Shown: in pieces, positions 1 to 10,470 of the stretch
Numbering within the stretch: the stretch's first letter is position 1
Layout of the letters: each line of letters starts with the position of its first letter
Source of the DNA: Tessaracoccus sp. OH4464_COT-324
Lineage (GTDB): Bacteria; Actinomycetota; Actinomycetes; Propionibacteriales; Propionibacteriaceae
DNA: 64,000 bases
NCBI RefSeq assembly: GCF_003932855.1
Contig: NZ_RQYZ01000002.1
Coordinates: 1-64,000 of the forward strand
Direction of reading: 5' to 3'
Position numbers and translations under genes: made by a program
Notes under the pieces: generated by a model
Database searches by the model: none
Told to the model about the DNA's origin: nothing
Seen by the model: only the letters and a program-made list of their open reading frames with translations

Positions 1-197
1 AACCCATCACCCACCTCACCGCCCACACCGACTCCGTGACCGCGGCCGCCTGGCACCCCGACGGCCACCAACTCGCCACCACCAGCGACGACGGCAGCTG
101 CATCATCTGGGACCCACACACCGGCCAACCCATCACCCACCTCACCGCCCACACCGACTCCGTGACCGCGGCCGCCTGGCACCCCGACGGCCACCAA
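1..197 (+). repeat. Tandem 126-bp repeat encoding WD40 blades
   Basis: Bases 1-71 are identical to bases 127-197, a shift of 126 bp (42 codons, one WD40 blade). The first difference is at 72 versus 198. The array probably continues to the left of the window. Confidence 0.9.
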
Positions 198-434
198 ATC
201 GCCGTCGGCGAGGGCTCCGGCCTGATCGGCCTGCGGCGGGCCGACGGCCAGTTGCTGCGCTCGATGGTGGCCGTCCGGCCGCGGATCCCCGGGCTCGCCA
301 GCCACGCCAGCTGGACCCCCACCACCCTGGACAGCTGCGCGGGCGAGGCCTGGCGTGTGCTCCGCGAGGAGACGCCCGCCGGCACCCGCCCGCTGCAGCT
401 CCCCGGCCTCGCCTATGAGCCCCCCGAAGGCTAG
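3..434 (+). CDS. WD40-repeat protein, C-terminal end (5' end outside the window)
   Basis: The frame is open from the left edge of the window, so only the last part of a longer protein is seen. It holds at least one full WD40-type blade of 42 residues (ending in the IIWDPHTG signature) and the start of another, followed by a tail of about 75 residues without repeats. WD40 blades build beta-propellers that bind proteins or ligands. In multicellular actinobacteria such arrays often sit at the C-terminus of STAND/NLR-like ATPases or Ser/Thr kinases, but the N-terminal module here lies outside the window, so the class cannot be named. Successive blades are almost identical at DNA level, which points to recent duplication. 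The end of the gene is clear. Confidence 0.8.
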   Translation, partial: PITHLTAHTDSVTAAAWHPDGHQLATTSDDGSCIIWDPHTGQPITHLTAHTDSVTAAAWHPDGHQIAVGEGSGLIGLRRADGQLLRSMVAVRPRIPGLASHASWTPTTLDSCAGEAWRVLREETPAGTRPLQLPGLAYEPPEG

Positions 435-503
435 GCGTCGCGAAGCTCGGCCCGGCCGGGCCCGCCAAGGAAGCCCCGGCCCGACGGCACCCCGCGCTCG
501 GCG

Positions 504-1172
504 CTAGTCCCGCAAGATCGGCGGGTGCAAGGTGGTGGCGCCGCCCGCGCGGTAGAGCGCCGCGGGGCGGCCGCGCCCGCCGGAGCGAATGCCGCACTCG
601 ACGACGAAGCCCGGCGAGCCCAGCACCTTGCGAGAGAAGTTCCTCGGGTCGAGCTGCGTGCCCCAGGCCGCCTCGTACACCCCGCGCAGCTCGGTCATGG
701 TGAACTCCGGCGGGCAGAAGCGGGTGGCCATCGTCGTGTACTCCAGCTTCGCCCGGGCGCGCTCCAGCCCGACGGCGAGGATCTCGGCGTGATCGAAGGC
801 GAGCGGCGGCAGGTCGTCGACGGGGCACCAGCGCGCGCCCGCGGCGTCGGAACCGGCGGACACCCCGCCGAGCGACGCGGCGAAGGCCAGGTAGGCCACC
901 GCCACCACCCGGCCGCGCGGGTCGCGGCCCACCTCGCCGAAGGTGGCCAGCTGCTCCAGGTGGCCTGCGGGCAGGTGCAGCCCGGCCTCCTCCGCCAGCT
1001 CGCGCCTGGCCGCGTGGTCGACGGACTCGTGGCTCAGCACGAACCCGCCGGGCAGCGCCCAGCGGCCCGTATAGGGCTCGATGCCCCGGGACACGAGTGC
1101 CGCGGAGAGGCGCGAGTCGATGATGGTCAGCGCAACCAGGTCCACGGCCACCGCCATGCGAGGAATGTCCAT
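504..1172 (-). CDS. Nudix-family regulator, NrtR-like (Nudix plus winged helix)
   Basis: A protein of about 222 residues. The N-terminal half carries a complete Nudix box (around residues 43-65: GG, then ESVDHAARRELAEEAG), the site that binds metal and hydrolyses nucleoside-diphosphate compounds such as ADP-ribose. The C-terminal half, after about residue 130, has the layout of the winged-helix domain of NrtR-type regulators, which sense ADP-ribose and control NAD genes. The ATG at 1172 is preferred over GTG at 1178, because a TAATCT -10 element lies 6 bp upstream, giving a leaderless message. It is divergent from the SPFH/NAD-kinase-like pair, so it may control both. An intact Nudix box means an enzyme role is also possible. 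The NrtR assignment is by motif reading. Confidence 0.75.
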   Translation of the reverse strand: MDIPRMAVAVDLVALTIIDSRLSAALVSRGIEPYTGRWALPGGFVLSHESVDHAARRELAEEAGLHLPAGHLEQLATFGEVGRDPRGRVVAVAYLAFAASLGGVSAGSDAAGARWCPVDDLPPLAFDHAEILAVGLERARAKLEYTTMATRFCPPEFTMTELRGVYEAAWGTQLDPRNFSRKVLGSPGFVVECGIRSGGRGRPAALYRAGGATTLHPPILRD

Positions 1173-1249
1173 GACCACAGATTACCGTCGAGTTGACAGA
1201 ATTACCAGAGTTCATTAATGTCATTTTCACAGTAATTAAGGAGGTACCC
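1173..1249. promoter_or_regulatory. Divergent control region between the Nudix regulator and the SPFH gene
   Basis: On the + strand TTGACA (1193-1198) is a perfect -35, with an AT-rich -10 near 1214-1219 and a strong ribosome site AAGGAGGT (1238-1245) before the ATG at 1250. On the - strand a TAATCT -10 (1184-1179) serves the Nudix gene. ATTACC occurs at 1181-1186 and 1201-1206, exactly 20 bp apart, and GTAATT at 1232-1237 is the inverted form. These are candidate operator half-sites. Confidence 0.45.
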
Positions 1250-2257
1250 ATGCCCACGATCCGCCGCTACCCCTGGCTCTCCCACGCCACCAGCTCCGCC
1301 ACCCGCGTCCTCGTGCAGGGGAGGAACGGCCAACTCACCGTCCGCCCCGCCGGCTCGTCACTCTGGTTCCGGCCGCTCGGCACCACCCTCTCCGAGGTGC
1401 CCCTCGACGACCTCGAATTCGGCAACATCTTCCGCGTCACCACCGCAGACCGCCAGGAGATCAGCGTGCAGACCGCCATCACCGTGCGCTTCTTCGAACC
1501 CGAGCGCGCCGCGCGCCGCCTCGACTTCGCCGTCCACCTCCGCACCGGCGAATGGACCGGACAGCCCCTCCAAACCCTGCGCAACCGGCTCGGCGAATCA
1601 ATCCAGCAGTTCGCGGCCCAGGTTGCGGCCGCCAGCAGCCTCCAAGACATGCTCGACGACGGCCTCAACCTCGTGCGCGAAGCCATCGAAACCGGGCTGC
1701 ACGCCGACCCCCAGCTGCCCGAAGCCGGCCTCCAGGTGGTGGGCGTGCGCGTCATCGCCGTCCGCGCCGACGAGGAGTTGGAGCGCGCCCTGCAGACACA
1801 GGTGCGTGAAGAGGCCCAGGCCGCAGCCGACCGCGCAACCTACGACCGCCGCGCGCTGGCCGTCGACCGCGAGCGCGCCATCAAGGAAAACGAGCTGAAC
1901 AACCGCACCGAGCTCGCCCGCCGCGAGGCCGAACTCGTCGAACTCGAAGGCGCAAACGACCGCCGGCGCACCGAGCTCGACATGGAACGCGCCCGCCTCA
2001 TCAGCGAGGCCGAGAACACCGGAAAGAAGCTCGCCGTCGACGCCCGCGTCGACGAGATCAGCCGCGTCGCCGAGGCCGAGAACGCGGCCCTCCAAGCCAA
2101 GCTGACCACCTACTCGTCGGCCGACGCGCTGGCCCTCGTCGCGGCCGCCGCGCCGCAGGTGCTCGCCGCGCTGCCGAAGATCGACTCCCTCACCCTCACC
2201 CCAGACATGCTCACCAGCGCGGTCGCCAAGGTGCTGGCCGAGGTGAAGAACGCATGA
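1250..2257 (+). CDS. SPFH/Band-7 (flotillin-like) domain protein
   Basis: A 335-residue protein. Residues about 15-170 resemble the SPFH/prohibitin fold, and residues about 185-290 are a long charged helix rich in E, R, A and L that should form a coiled coil. A short Ala-rich tail follows. SPFH proteins assemble into large rings or cages on membranes and often partner with proteases or enzymes. Here there is no obvious signal peptide or membrane segment at the N-terminus, so the protein may be cytoplasmic or peripheral. The start is fixed by AAGGAGGT five bases upstream. The stop overlaps the start of the NAD-kinase-like gene (ATGA), indicating coupled translation and a shared job, which is unknown. 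Confidence 0.75.
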   Translation: MPTIRRYPWLSHATSSATRVLVQGRNGQLTVRPAGSSLWFRPLGTTLSEVPLDDLEFGNIFRVTTADRQEISVQTAITVRFFEPERAARRLDFAVHLRTGEWTGQPLQTLRNRLGESIQQFAAQVAAASSLQDMLDDGLNLVREAIETGLHADPQLPEAGLQVVGVRVIAVRADEELERALQTQVREEAQAAADRATYDRRALAVDRERAIKENELNNRTELARREAELVELEGANDRRRTELDMERARLISEAENTGKKLAVDARVDEISRVAEAENAALQAKLTTYSSADALALVAAAAPQVLAALPKIDSLTLTPDMLTSAVAKVLAEVKNA

Positions 2258-3123
2258 GCGCCCCCCGGCTGGTGGTGGTCCACCGCGAGACCCAGCTTGC
2301 CCAGCTGCTCGCCGAACACTCGACGATGGGCGCCGTCGAGTTCTTCCTCGCCAGCCGCGGCCAGAGCGTCACCGACCTCGTCGCCGCCGACGACGCCCAG
2401 CGGCGCGCGCTGGAGCTCGCCACCCGCGCCGTGCCCGCCCAGTGGCGCCTCGCCATCGTGGAGCGCAACCAGCTGTCGCGCTTCCTGTTCGAGCCCGACG
2501 ACCTCGTCGCCGTCATCGGCCAGGACGGGCTGGTGCCCAACGTCAGCAAGTACCTCGACGGCCAGGCCGTCCTGGGCATCAGCCCGCAGCGGCCCGGGCC
2601 CCTGTGCCGCCACACCCCCCACGACCTGACCCGCTTCCTCGACGGTGCGCGGCACCGCGTCGAGGAACGGGCGATGGTCGAAGCCACCAGCGACGACGGC
2701 CAGCGGCTGCGCGCCCTCAACGAGGTCTTCGTCGGCGACCGCGGCCACCAATCCGCCCGCTACGAGATACACGTGGGCGGCGAGCAGGAAACCCAGTCCT
2801 CCTCCGGCCTCATCGTGGGCACCGGCACCGGCTCCTCCGGCTGGCTCGCGTCCCTCTGGCTCCAGACCAGGCCCGGCTTCCAGCTGCCCGCCCCCGACTC
2901 CACCGCGCTCGCCTACTTCGTCCGCGAGGCCTGGCCGTCGCCCAGCACCGGCACCCAGCTCGTCGCCGGGCTGATCGCCGACGACGCGGCCATCAAACTG
3001 GTCACCCGCTCGCCGCTGGTGGTGTTCGGCGACGGCATCGAACGCGACTGCCTCCGCCTCGACTGGGGGCAGCGCCTCACCATCCGCCGCGCCCCCAACT
3101 CCCTGCGGTTACTGCTCCTCTGA
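2254..3123 (+). CDS. NAD kinase-like (diacylglycerol/NAD kinase superfamily) protein
   Basis: A 289-residue protein with the ordered signatures of ATP-NAD kinase: GQDG at 89-92 in place of GGDG, a following SKYLDGQAVLGI stretch, the NE pair at 156-157 (LNEVFV), and GTGTGSS at 189-195 in place of TPTGST. The catalytic-type Asp and the Asn-Glu pair that binds the nicotinamide ribose are kept, so NAD(H) phosphorylation or a related reaction is possible. The first glycine of the GGDG loop is replaced by Gln, and the usual N-terminal region is divergent, so it is probably not the housekeeping NAD kinase. It is translationally coupled to the SPFH gene and divergent from a Nudix regulator, consistent with a specialised NAD-linked unit. 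Confidence 0.65.
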   Translation: MSAPRLVVVHRETQLAQLLAEHSTMGAVEFFLASRGQSVTDLVAADDAQRRALELATRAVPAQWRLAIVERNQLSRFLFEPDDLVAVIGQDGLVPNVSKYLDGQAVLGISPQRPGPLCRHTPHDLTRFLDGARHRVEERAMVEATSDDGQRLRALNEVFVGDRGHQSARYEIHVGGEQETQSSSGLIVGTGTGSSGWLASLWLQTRPGFQLPAPDSTALAYFVREAWPSPSTGTQLVAGLIADDAAIKLVTRSPLVVFGDGIERDCLRLDWGQRLTIRRAPNSLRLLLL

Positions 3124-3140
3124 CCCCAGAGAAAGCCGAC

Positions 3141-3163
3141 GGCGGTCCCACCCGGGGACCGCC
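3141..3163. terminator. Hairpin between convergent genes (bidirectional terminator)
   Basis: GGCGGTCCC (3141-3149) pairs perfectly with GGGACCGCC (3155-3163) across a 5-base loop. It lies between the 3' ends of the NAD-kinase-like gene and aconitase. There is no T-run, which is common in high-GC actinobacteria. Confidence 0.55.
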
Positions 3164-3181
3164 GCCAAGCCCTGCGCCCGA

Positions 3182-5854
<2,673 letters not shown>

Positions 5855-5884
5855 CGCTCTCCTTTAGCGCTGATTACATTCGTG

Positions 5885-5965
5885 GCTCAGTGTAGTGTGA
5901 TTTGCCGCACGGCGCCCCAAAATAAATCGACAGATTTACCTTTCCTAATTCGCTCTGATTAGGCC
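5885..5965 (-). promoter_or_regulatory. Upstream region of acnA with two inverted repeats
   Basis: This is an AT-rich patch in a GC-rich genome. It contains TACACT (5894-5889, - strand) as a likely -10, an AAATC/GATTT inverted repeat with a 4-base spacer near 5926-5939, and CCTAAT (5944-5949) / ATTAGG (5958-5963) with an 8-base spacer. The repeats could be operators for acnA or the end of the upstream methyltransferase message. Confidence 0.3.
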
Positions 5966-6010
5966 TGATGCCTCCTTCCGGCGACGATGGCCCGGCAACC
6001 CCGGGACGGC

Positions 6011-7102
6011 TCAGCCGGGCGCCAGCCGGGCCACGCACTCCACATGATGGGTCTGCGGAAATAGGTCAAAGGCCCTGACCTGAGTGGTCGCATAACCCAG
6101 CTCCGCGAAGTAACCCAGATCGCGCGCGAACGCCGCCGGATCGCAGGCCACATAGCTCACCGCGCGGGGCCGCATCGCCACCACCGCGGCCACCACCTTC
6201 CGGCCCGCTCCCCTGCGCGGCGGATCCAGCACCACCACATCCGTCCGAGCGGGCAGCCCGCTCAGGAAGCGATCGATGTTCGCGGCGACGAAGTGCGCCT
6301 CCGGCACGTTGCGCCGCGCGAACTGGACCGCGCGCCTGCTCAGCTCAACGCCCAGCACGAGCGCACCCTGGCGCGCCAACGCGCCGGCGAACAGCCCGGC
6401 CCCGCAGTACAGATCCACGGCGTTCTCCCCCGCGCGCACCTCCAGCTGGGCCAGCACCGCCTCGGCCAACGTATCCGCCGCCCTCGGATGAATCTGCCAG
6501 AAGCCGTTGGCCGCCAGCCGAAACTCGCGGCCCATCGCCCGCTCCACGACGACGGCCTCCCCCGCCACCAGCCGGCCGTCGGCGAAGACGCTGCGCCCCG
6601 AGGCCGCATCGGTGACGCTCAGATCCCGCTCGACCGGCACGTCGGGCACCGGGCCCGCCGCGATCAGGCACCCCTCCGCGGGCAGCCGCACCACGTCGTG
6701 CGACCGTTTGCCCAGCAGCCCCGGCCCCGGCGAGTAACGCATCCGCGTGCGCCAACCAAAGGTGGGCAGCACCTGCTCGACCACCCCGGACCACTCCAGG
6801 CCGGCGAGCCGAACCAGCTGCTCCGCCACCACCCGCCGCTTCAACTCCAGCTGGAACTCGGCGCTGGCGTGCTGCCAGTCGCAGCCGCCGCACACCTCCG
6901 CCACGGCACACGGCGGCGTGACCCGCTCGGGATGCGGCTCCAACACCTCGCTCACCCGGCCCCGATCAAACCGGCTCCCCCGCTCCGTGATCTCCACCCG
7001 GACCCGCTCCCCCGGCAGCCCGCCGGTAACGAAGGTGACCTTGCCATCGATGCGCGCCACCACGAACCCGCCGTGCGCCACCTCACCGAGCACCGTCTCC
7101 AC
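6011..7102 (-). CDS. TrmA/RumA-family SAM-dependent RNA m5U methyltransferase
   Basis: A 363-residue enzyme that methylates C5 of uridine in rRNA or tRNA. It has an N-terminal TRAM RNA-binding domain (about 1-60), cysteines of a [4Fe-4S] cluster site (CAVAEVCGGCDWQ), a Rossmann methyltransferase core with LYCGAGLFAGALA, and LDPPRRGAG followed by YVACDPAAFARDL, where the Cys is the catalytic nucleophile. Whether the target is 23S rRNA (RlmCD-like) or tRNA cannot be told. The GTG start at 7102 is preferred because GGGAGGG lies 6 bases upstream; a TTG at 7132 is the longest alternative. It is divergent from the TrkA pair. Confidence 0.88.
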   Translation of the reverse strand: METVLGEVAHGGFVVARIDGKVTFVTGGLPGERVRVEITERGSRFDRGRVSEVLEPHPERVTPPCAVAEVCGGCDWQHASAEFQLELKRRVVAEQLVRLAGLEWSGVVEQVLPTFGWRTRMRYSPGPGLLGKRSHDVVRLPAEGCLIAAGPVPDVPVERDLSVTDAASGRSVFADGRLVAGEAVVVERAMGREFRLAANGFWQIHPRAADTLAEAVLAQLEVRAGENAVDLYCGAGLFAGALARQGALVLGVELSRRAVQFARRNVPEAHFVAANIDRFLSGLPARTDVVVLDPPRRGAGRKVVAAVVAMRPRAVSYVACDPAAFARDLGYFAELGYATTQVRAFDLFPQTHHVECVARLAPG

Positions 7103-7151
7103 TTCGACCCCTCCCGTTTTGATACCGTTCAACAGATACTAGGGAGTTTCT

Positions 7152-7814
7152 ATGCACATCGTGATCATGGGCTGCGGCCGCACCGGCGCCATGCTGGCGC
7201 GCGGGCTGGAGGAGCGCGGCCACTCGGTAGGCGTGATCGATACACGCGAGGAGGCCTTCGCCCGCCTCAGCCCGCGCTTCAGGGGCCAAACCGTGCGCGG
7301 CGTGGGCTTCGACCGCCAGGTGCTGGAAGCTGCGGGTATCCGCACCGCGGGCGGCTTCGCGGCCGTGTCCAGCGGCGACAACTCGAACATCCTCGCCGCA
7401 CGAGTGGTCAAAGAAATCTACCGTGTGGAAAACGTGGTGGCCCGCATCTACGACCAAGGCCGGGCGCAGGTGTACGAGCGCCTCGGCATCCCGACGGTGG
7501 CCCCCGTGCGCTGGACCACCGCCATGGTGATGCGCCGCCTACTGCCCGAAGGATCCGAGCCGGTGTGGCGCGACCCCTCCGGGCAGGCGCGCATCCTCCA
7601 GGTTGCCGTGCACCGCGGCTGGGTCAACCGCCGGATCAGCGAGCTGTCCGCGGCGGCCGGATGCGTGATCCCCGTCATCACCCGGCTCGGCACCGGCATC
7701 GTGCCGAACAACCAGACAGTATTCCAAGACGGCGACCTCGTCTTCGCCGCCTGCGAGATCGAGCAGACCTCCAACGTCGAACTCGTGCTGGGCAATCCTC
7801 CGAAGGGACATTGA
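7152..7814 (+). CDS. TrkA-family potassium uptake regulator (first copy, CeoB-like)
   Basis: A 220-residue cytoplasmic regulator of Trk/Ktr-type K+ channels. The N-terminal Rossmann (RCK_N) domain opens with the nucleotide-binding motif GCGRTGAMLARGL, followed by an acidic residue at the end of strand 2 (VIDTREEAF). Residues about 140-215 form the RCK_C ligand-sensing domain. In mycobacteria the equivalent tandem genes are ceoB and ceoC, at the same place beside the OB-fold/DUF3710/dut operon. No TrkH/TrkG membrane subunit is present in the window. AGGGAG upstream supports the ATG. The second copy starts two bases after the stop, so the pair is an operon. Confidence 0.9.
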   Translation: MHIVIMGCGRTGAMLARGLEERGHSVGVIDTREEAFARLSPRFRGQTVRGVGFDRQVLEAAGIRTAGGFAAVSSGDNSNILAARVVKEIYRVENVVARIYDQGRAQVYERLGIPTVAPVRWTTAMVMRRLLPEGSEPVWRDPSGQARILQVAVHRGWVNRRISELSAAAGCVIPVITRLGTGIVPNNQTVFQDGDLVFAACEIEQTSNVELVLGNPPKGH

Positions 7815-7816
7815 GC

Positions 7817-8521
7817 ATGAAGGTGTCGATCGCTGGCGCAGGCCAGGTCGGGCGCTCGATCGCCCGCGAACTCATCGCAAACGGCCACCAGGTGACGCTC
7901 ATCGAGCGCGAGGGCCAAGCCATCAAACAGGACACCGTCCTGGGCGCCACCTGGATTCACGCTGATGCCTGCGAGATGAGCACCCTCGAAGACGCCGGGC
8001 TGGAAAACTTCGACGTGGCCATCGCAGCCACCGGCGACGACAAGGCCAACCTCGTCCACTCGCTGCTGGCAAAGACGGAGTTCGGGGTGCCGCGCACCGT
8101 GTCGCGGGTGAACCACCCGGGCAACGAGTGGCTCTTCGACCGCCAGTGGGGCGTGGACGCGGCCGTGTCGACGCCGCGGCTGATGGCGGCGCTCGTCGAG
8201 GAAGCTGTCGAGGCGGGCAACCTCGTGCGGATCCTGTCATTCAAGGAATCCGACACCCACCTGTCCGAGGTGACCATCTCGTCGGAATCCGGCCTGGTGG
8301 GCCGCGCGATCGGCGAGCTGGACATCCCCGAGGACGTGGCCCCCGTCGCGCTGGTGCGCAAGAACCGCCCGCAGGCGCCACGCATCGACGAGCGCCTGCA
8401 GGTGGGCGACAAGCTATTCTTCCTCACCCCCGATCGCTCAGAGGCGGAGCTAGCCGAACTGTTCCAGCATCAGCCCCCGGAGCAGTCTCAGGTGGGCAGC
8501 ACCGAGAACTCCGGGTTGTAG
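7817..8521 (+). CDS. TrkA-family potassium uptake regulator (second copy, CeoC-like)
   Basis: A 234-residue partner of the preceding gene, with its own RCK_N domain (GAGQVGRSIARELIANGH at 7-24, and LIEREGQAI after strand 2) and a C-terminal RCK_C domain. Tandem TrkA genes normally form a hetero-oligomer gating K+ uptake in response to NAD(H), ATP or cyclic dinucleotides, depending on the species; the ligand here is unknown. The ATG at 7817 gives the correct beta-alpha-beta start. Its 3' end overlaps the convergent OB-fold gene by 34 bp. Confidence 0.9.
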   Translation: MKVSIAGAGQVGRSIARELIANGHQVTLIEREGQAIKQDTVLGATWIHADACEMSTLEDAGLENFDVAIAATGDDKANLVHSLLAKTEFGVPRTVSRVNHPGNEWLFDRQWGVDAAVSTPRLMAALVEEAVEAGNLVRILSFKESDTHLSEVTISSESGLVGRAIGELDIPEDVAPVALVRKNRPQAPRIDERLQVGDKLFFLTPDRSEAELAELFQHQPPEQSQVGSTENSGL

Positions 8522-8826
8522 AGCGCCAGGTCCTCGCCCAGGCGCGCCAGGCGGCCGCGCGCGGTGACGGTGGCCCCCGGATAGAGGCAATCCATCGACT
8601 TGCGGCCCATCCAGATGAGCCGCACACAGCCCGACGGGTCGCTCAGCTCAGCCTCGAACCAGCCGGTGGTCAGGTTGACGCCCGTTGCCGTGATGGTTCC
8701 GCCGACTTCGACGCGCTGCCTGAGAGCACACTCGCCGATCCGGGTGCAGGCCACAGCATCCCGACGCGGTGTGCGCTCGGGCGAGGCGAGGAGCCAACGC
8801 TTCAGCCGGCCCAGTGTCTGGTTCAT
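8488..8826 (-). CDS. OB-fold nucleic-acid-binding protein (Rv2694c-like)
   Basis: A 112-residue protein whose second half reads as an OB-fold: a VGGTITATGVNL strand, then LSDPSGCVRLIWMGR, then PGATVTARGRLA, the pattern of RecG/aaRS-type OB domains. Its position, last in the DUF3093-dut-DUF3710 operon and convergent with trkA, matches Rv2694c of Mycobacterium. The ATG overlaps the DUF3710 stop (ATGA), so translation is coupled. Its role is unknown; nucleic-acid binding is inferred from the fold. The DUF3159 membrane protein found beside it in mycobacteria is absent here. Confidence 0.78.
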   Translation of the reverse strand: MNQTLGRLKRWLLASPERTPRRDAVACTRIGECALRQRVEVGGTITATGVNLTTGWFEAELSDPSGCVRLIWMGRKSMDCLYPGATVTARGRLARLGEDLALYNPEFSVLPT

Positions 8827-9557
8827 GACTTCGCGGCCGCCTCGGGCAGATCTGGCAGCGTGAGCGGGATCACCGAGCCCGCCGCCACGGGGCGCGAGCC
8901 GCGACGCACGACGAGGTTGGCGAAGCATTCGAGCAGCGTCAGCGCAATGTCTTCGTTGTCGGGCTCCATCGCGGCCTTGCCGAACACCACGCCGCGCACG
9001 ATCCACGCCGGGCCCTCCGCCATCCAGGTCCGGGTGACCTGCACCACGTCGCGACCGTCCTCGGTGCGCAGCGGCATCGCGCGCAGCAGCTCGGTGCCGA
9101 ACGGGCCCTTGCGCACCGAGAGCTTCGTGCCGGGCTGGTTCTGGGTGGCCGCGATGATCTCGTTGCGGACCTCGGCGAGATACGAGCTGCGCGAGGGCGC
9201 ACCAAACAGCGAGATCTCCATGCCGGAGTCCTCCGTCGCGACGATCACCGCCTGCGGCACCTGCTGCTGGTTCACCGAGATTTGCATCTTCATGCCCTCG
9301 AAGGGCGTGACCACCAGGGTTCCGAGGTCGACGCGCGTCACGTCGTCGGCGCCCAGATCCACCTCCTCGATGTCGAACGGGCCGTTCTCGCGGTCGAACT
9401 CCTCATCCCATCTGGCCCACTCCTGGCGGGCCTCGGCCAGCGCGCGCTCGGCCTCGCTCGACTCCGGCTGTTCTTCGGCCGCGCTCTCCTCCTCGAAGGA
9501 CTCCAGCTCCTCGGCCTTCGGCTCCTCCGTGACGCGCTTCCTACGTCCAAAAATCAT
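8823..9557 (-). CDS. DUF3710 family protein
   Basis: A 244-residue soluble protein of a family conserved in actinobacteria next to dut (Rv2696c in M. tuberculosis). It opens with a basic patch (FGRRKR) and about 55 strongly acidic residues, then a conserved core with [32 protein letters not shown] and [12 protein letters not shown]. There is no signal peptide or membrane segment. The biochemical role is not known. The start overlaps the dut stop (ATGA), and its own stop overlaps the OB-fold gene start, so three proteins are made from one tightly coupled message. Confidence 0.85.
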   Translation of the reverse strand: MIFGRRKRVTEEPKAEELESFEEESAAEEQPESSEAERALAEARQEWARWDEEFDRENGPFDIEEVDLGADDVTRVDLGTLVVTPFEGMKMQISVNQQQVPQAVIVATEDSGMEISLFGAPSRSSYLAEVRNEIIAATQNQPGTKLSVRKGPFGTELLRAMPLRTEDGRDVVQVTRTWMAEGPAWIVRGVVFGKAAMEPDNEDIALTLLECFANLVVRRGSRPVAAGSVIPLTLPDLPEAAAKS

Positions 9558-9997
9558 GACTCAGCTCCACTCAACATCTGGCTTCCACCAGAAGAACCAT
9601 AACCGCCGGCACCGCGCTCGGTCTCATCGAGAACGGTGACCGGCTCGAACATAGCGGAAATGAAGGGCACAATCACCAGTTGGGCGATGCGTTCCCCCTG
9701 CCGGAGCCGGATCTCGGACTCCGGGTCGTGGTTGATCAGGCACACCTTGATCTCGCCGCGATACCCGGAGTCGATGATGCCCGGCGAGTTGACGATGCCA
9801 AGCCCGGCGCGCGCCGCCAGCCCGGAGCGCGGCGTCACCATGCCGACGGTGCCCGCCGGAAGCGCGAGCCGCACCCCGGTGCCCACCAGCTTCCGTTCGC
9901 CCGGGCGGAGCAGCACGTCCTGGGCGGCCGTCAGATCCGCTCCCGCATCGCCCGGCAGCGCGTAGCGCGGCACGGGACCAATCACCGGTATCCGCAT
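9554..9997 (-). CDS. dut: dUTP diphosphatase (deoxyuridine triphosphatase)
   Basis: A 147-residue trimeric enzyme that hydrolyses dUTP to dUMP and PPi, keeping uracil out of DNA and feeding dTMP synthesis. The five family motifs can be followed: GDAGADLTA (motif 1), [13 protein letters not shown] (motif 2), [15 protein letters not shown] (motif 3), [14 protein letters not shown] (motif 4) and [10 protein letters not shown] (motif 5, glycine-rich tail). The length is typical. The ATG at 9997 is used; it lies two bases from the upstream DUF3093 stop. It is first in the dut-DUF3710-OB chain by overlap. Confidence 0.95.
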   Translation of the reverse strand: MRIPVIGPVPRYALPGDAGADLTAAQDVLLRPGERKLVGTGVRLALPAGTVGMVTPRSGLAARAGLGIVNSPGIIDSGYRGEIKVCLINHDPESEIRLRQGERIAQLVIVPFISAMFEPVTVLDETERGAGGYGSSGGSQMLSGAES

Positions 9998-9999
9998 GG

Positions 10000-10422
10000 C
10001 TAGCGCACCAGCCCTTGAATGGCCTCGGCGAGCCGCTCGCCGTTGCGGGTCGAGACGAACCAGGCCGGGTGGGGGTCGGCGGGATCGTCCAACACCACCC
10101 GCACCTGCTGCTTGCAGTAGGGCCGGAGAATAAGGAAGGAATCGTGCTCGCCCATGCCGGGCAGTTCCTCCACTGCCTCGACCGAGGCGATGTACTCGGG
10201 CTCCAGCAGGTGCTGGCCCACCCGCAGCCCGTCGTCGCCCACCCGGATGCGCAGCGTGTAGCCCAGGAGAGCCACGACGGTGGCCACCCCCGCCAAGGCC
10301 ACCAGCAGTATCGCCAGCCACAGTTCCACGTAGGCGAACACGGCCACCGCGACAGAAACCACCAGGCCCAACCCGGCCAGCCACCAAGAAAGCGGCGGCA
10401 CGACTCGTTCTTCGTACTTCAC
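10000..10422 (-). CDS. DUF3093 family membrane protein
   Basis: A protein of about 140 residues with two hydrophobic helices (starting [17 protein letters not shown] and [20 protein letters not shown]) followed by a soluble domain of about 85 residues containing [14 protein letters not shown] and ARPYCKQQ-like sequence. DUF3093 proteins (Rv2698 relatives) sit beside dut across actinobacteria; no function is established. The GTG at 10422 starts the family-like KYEERVVPP sequence; a TTG at 10449 would add nine residues. No clear ribosome site separates the two. The gene is the promoter-proximal member of the dut operon. Confidence 0.8.
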   Translation of the reverse strand: MKYEERVVPPLSWWLAGLGLVVSVAVAVFAYVELWLAILLVALAGVATVVALLGYTLRIRVGDDGLRVGQHLLEPEYIASVEAVEELPGMGEHDSFLILRPYCKQQVRVVLDDPADPHPAWFVSTRNGERLAEAIQGLVR

Positions 10423-10470
10423 GCGAGCAAATCTACCCAGGCTCGGCAATAATGGCTGCAGGAGGATCCA

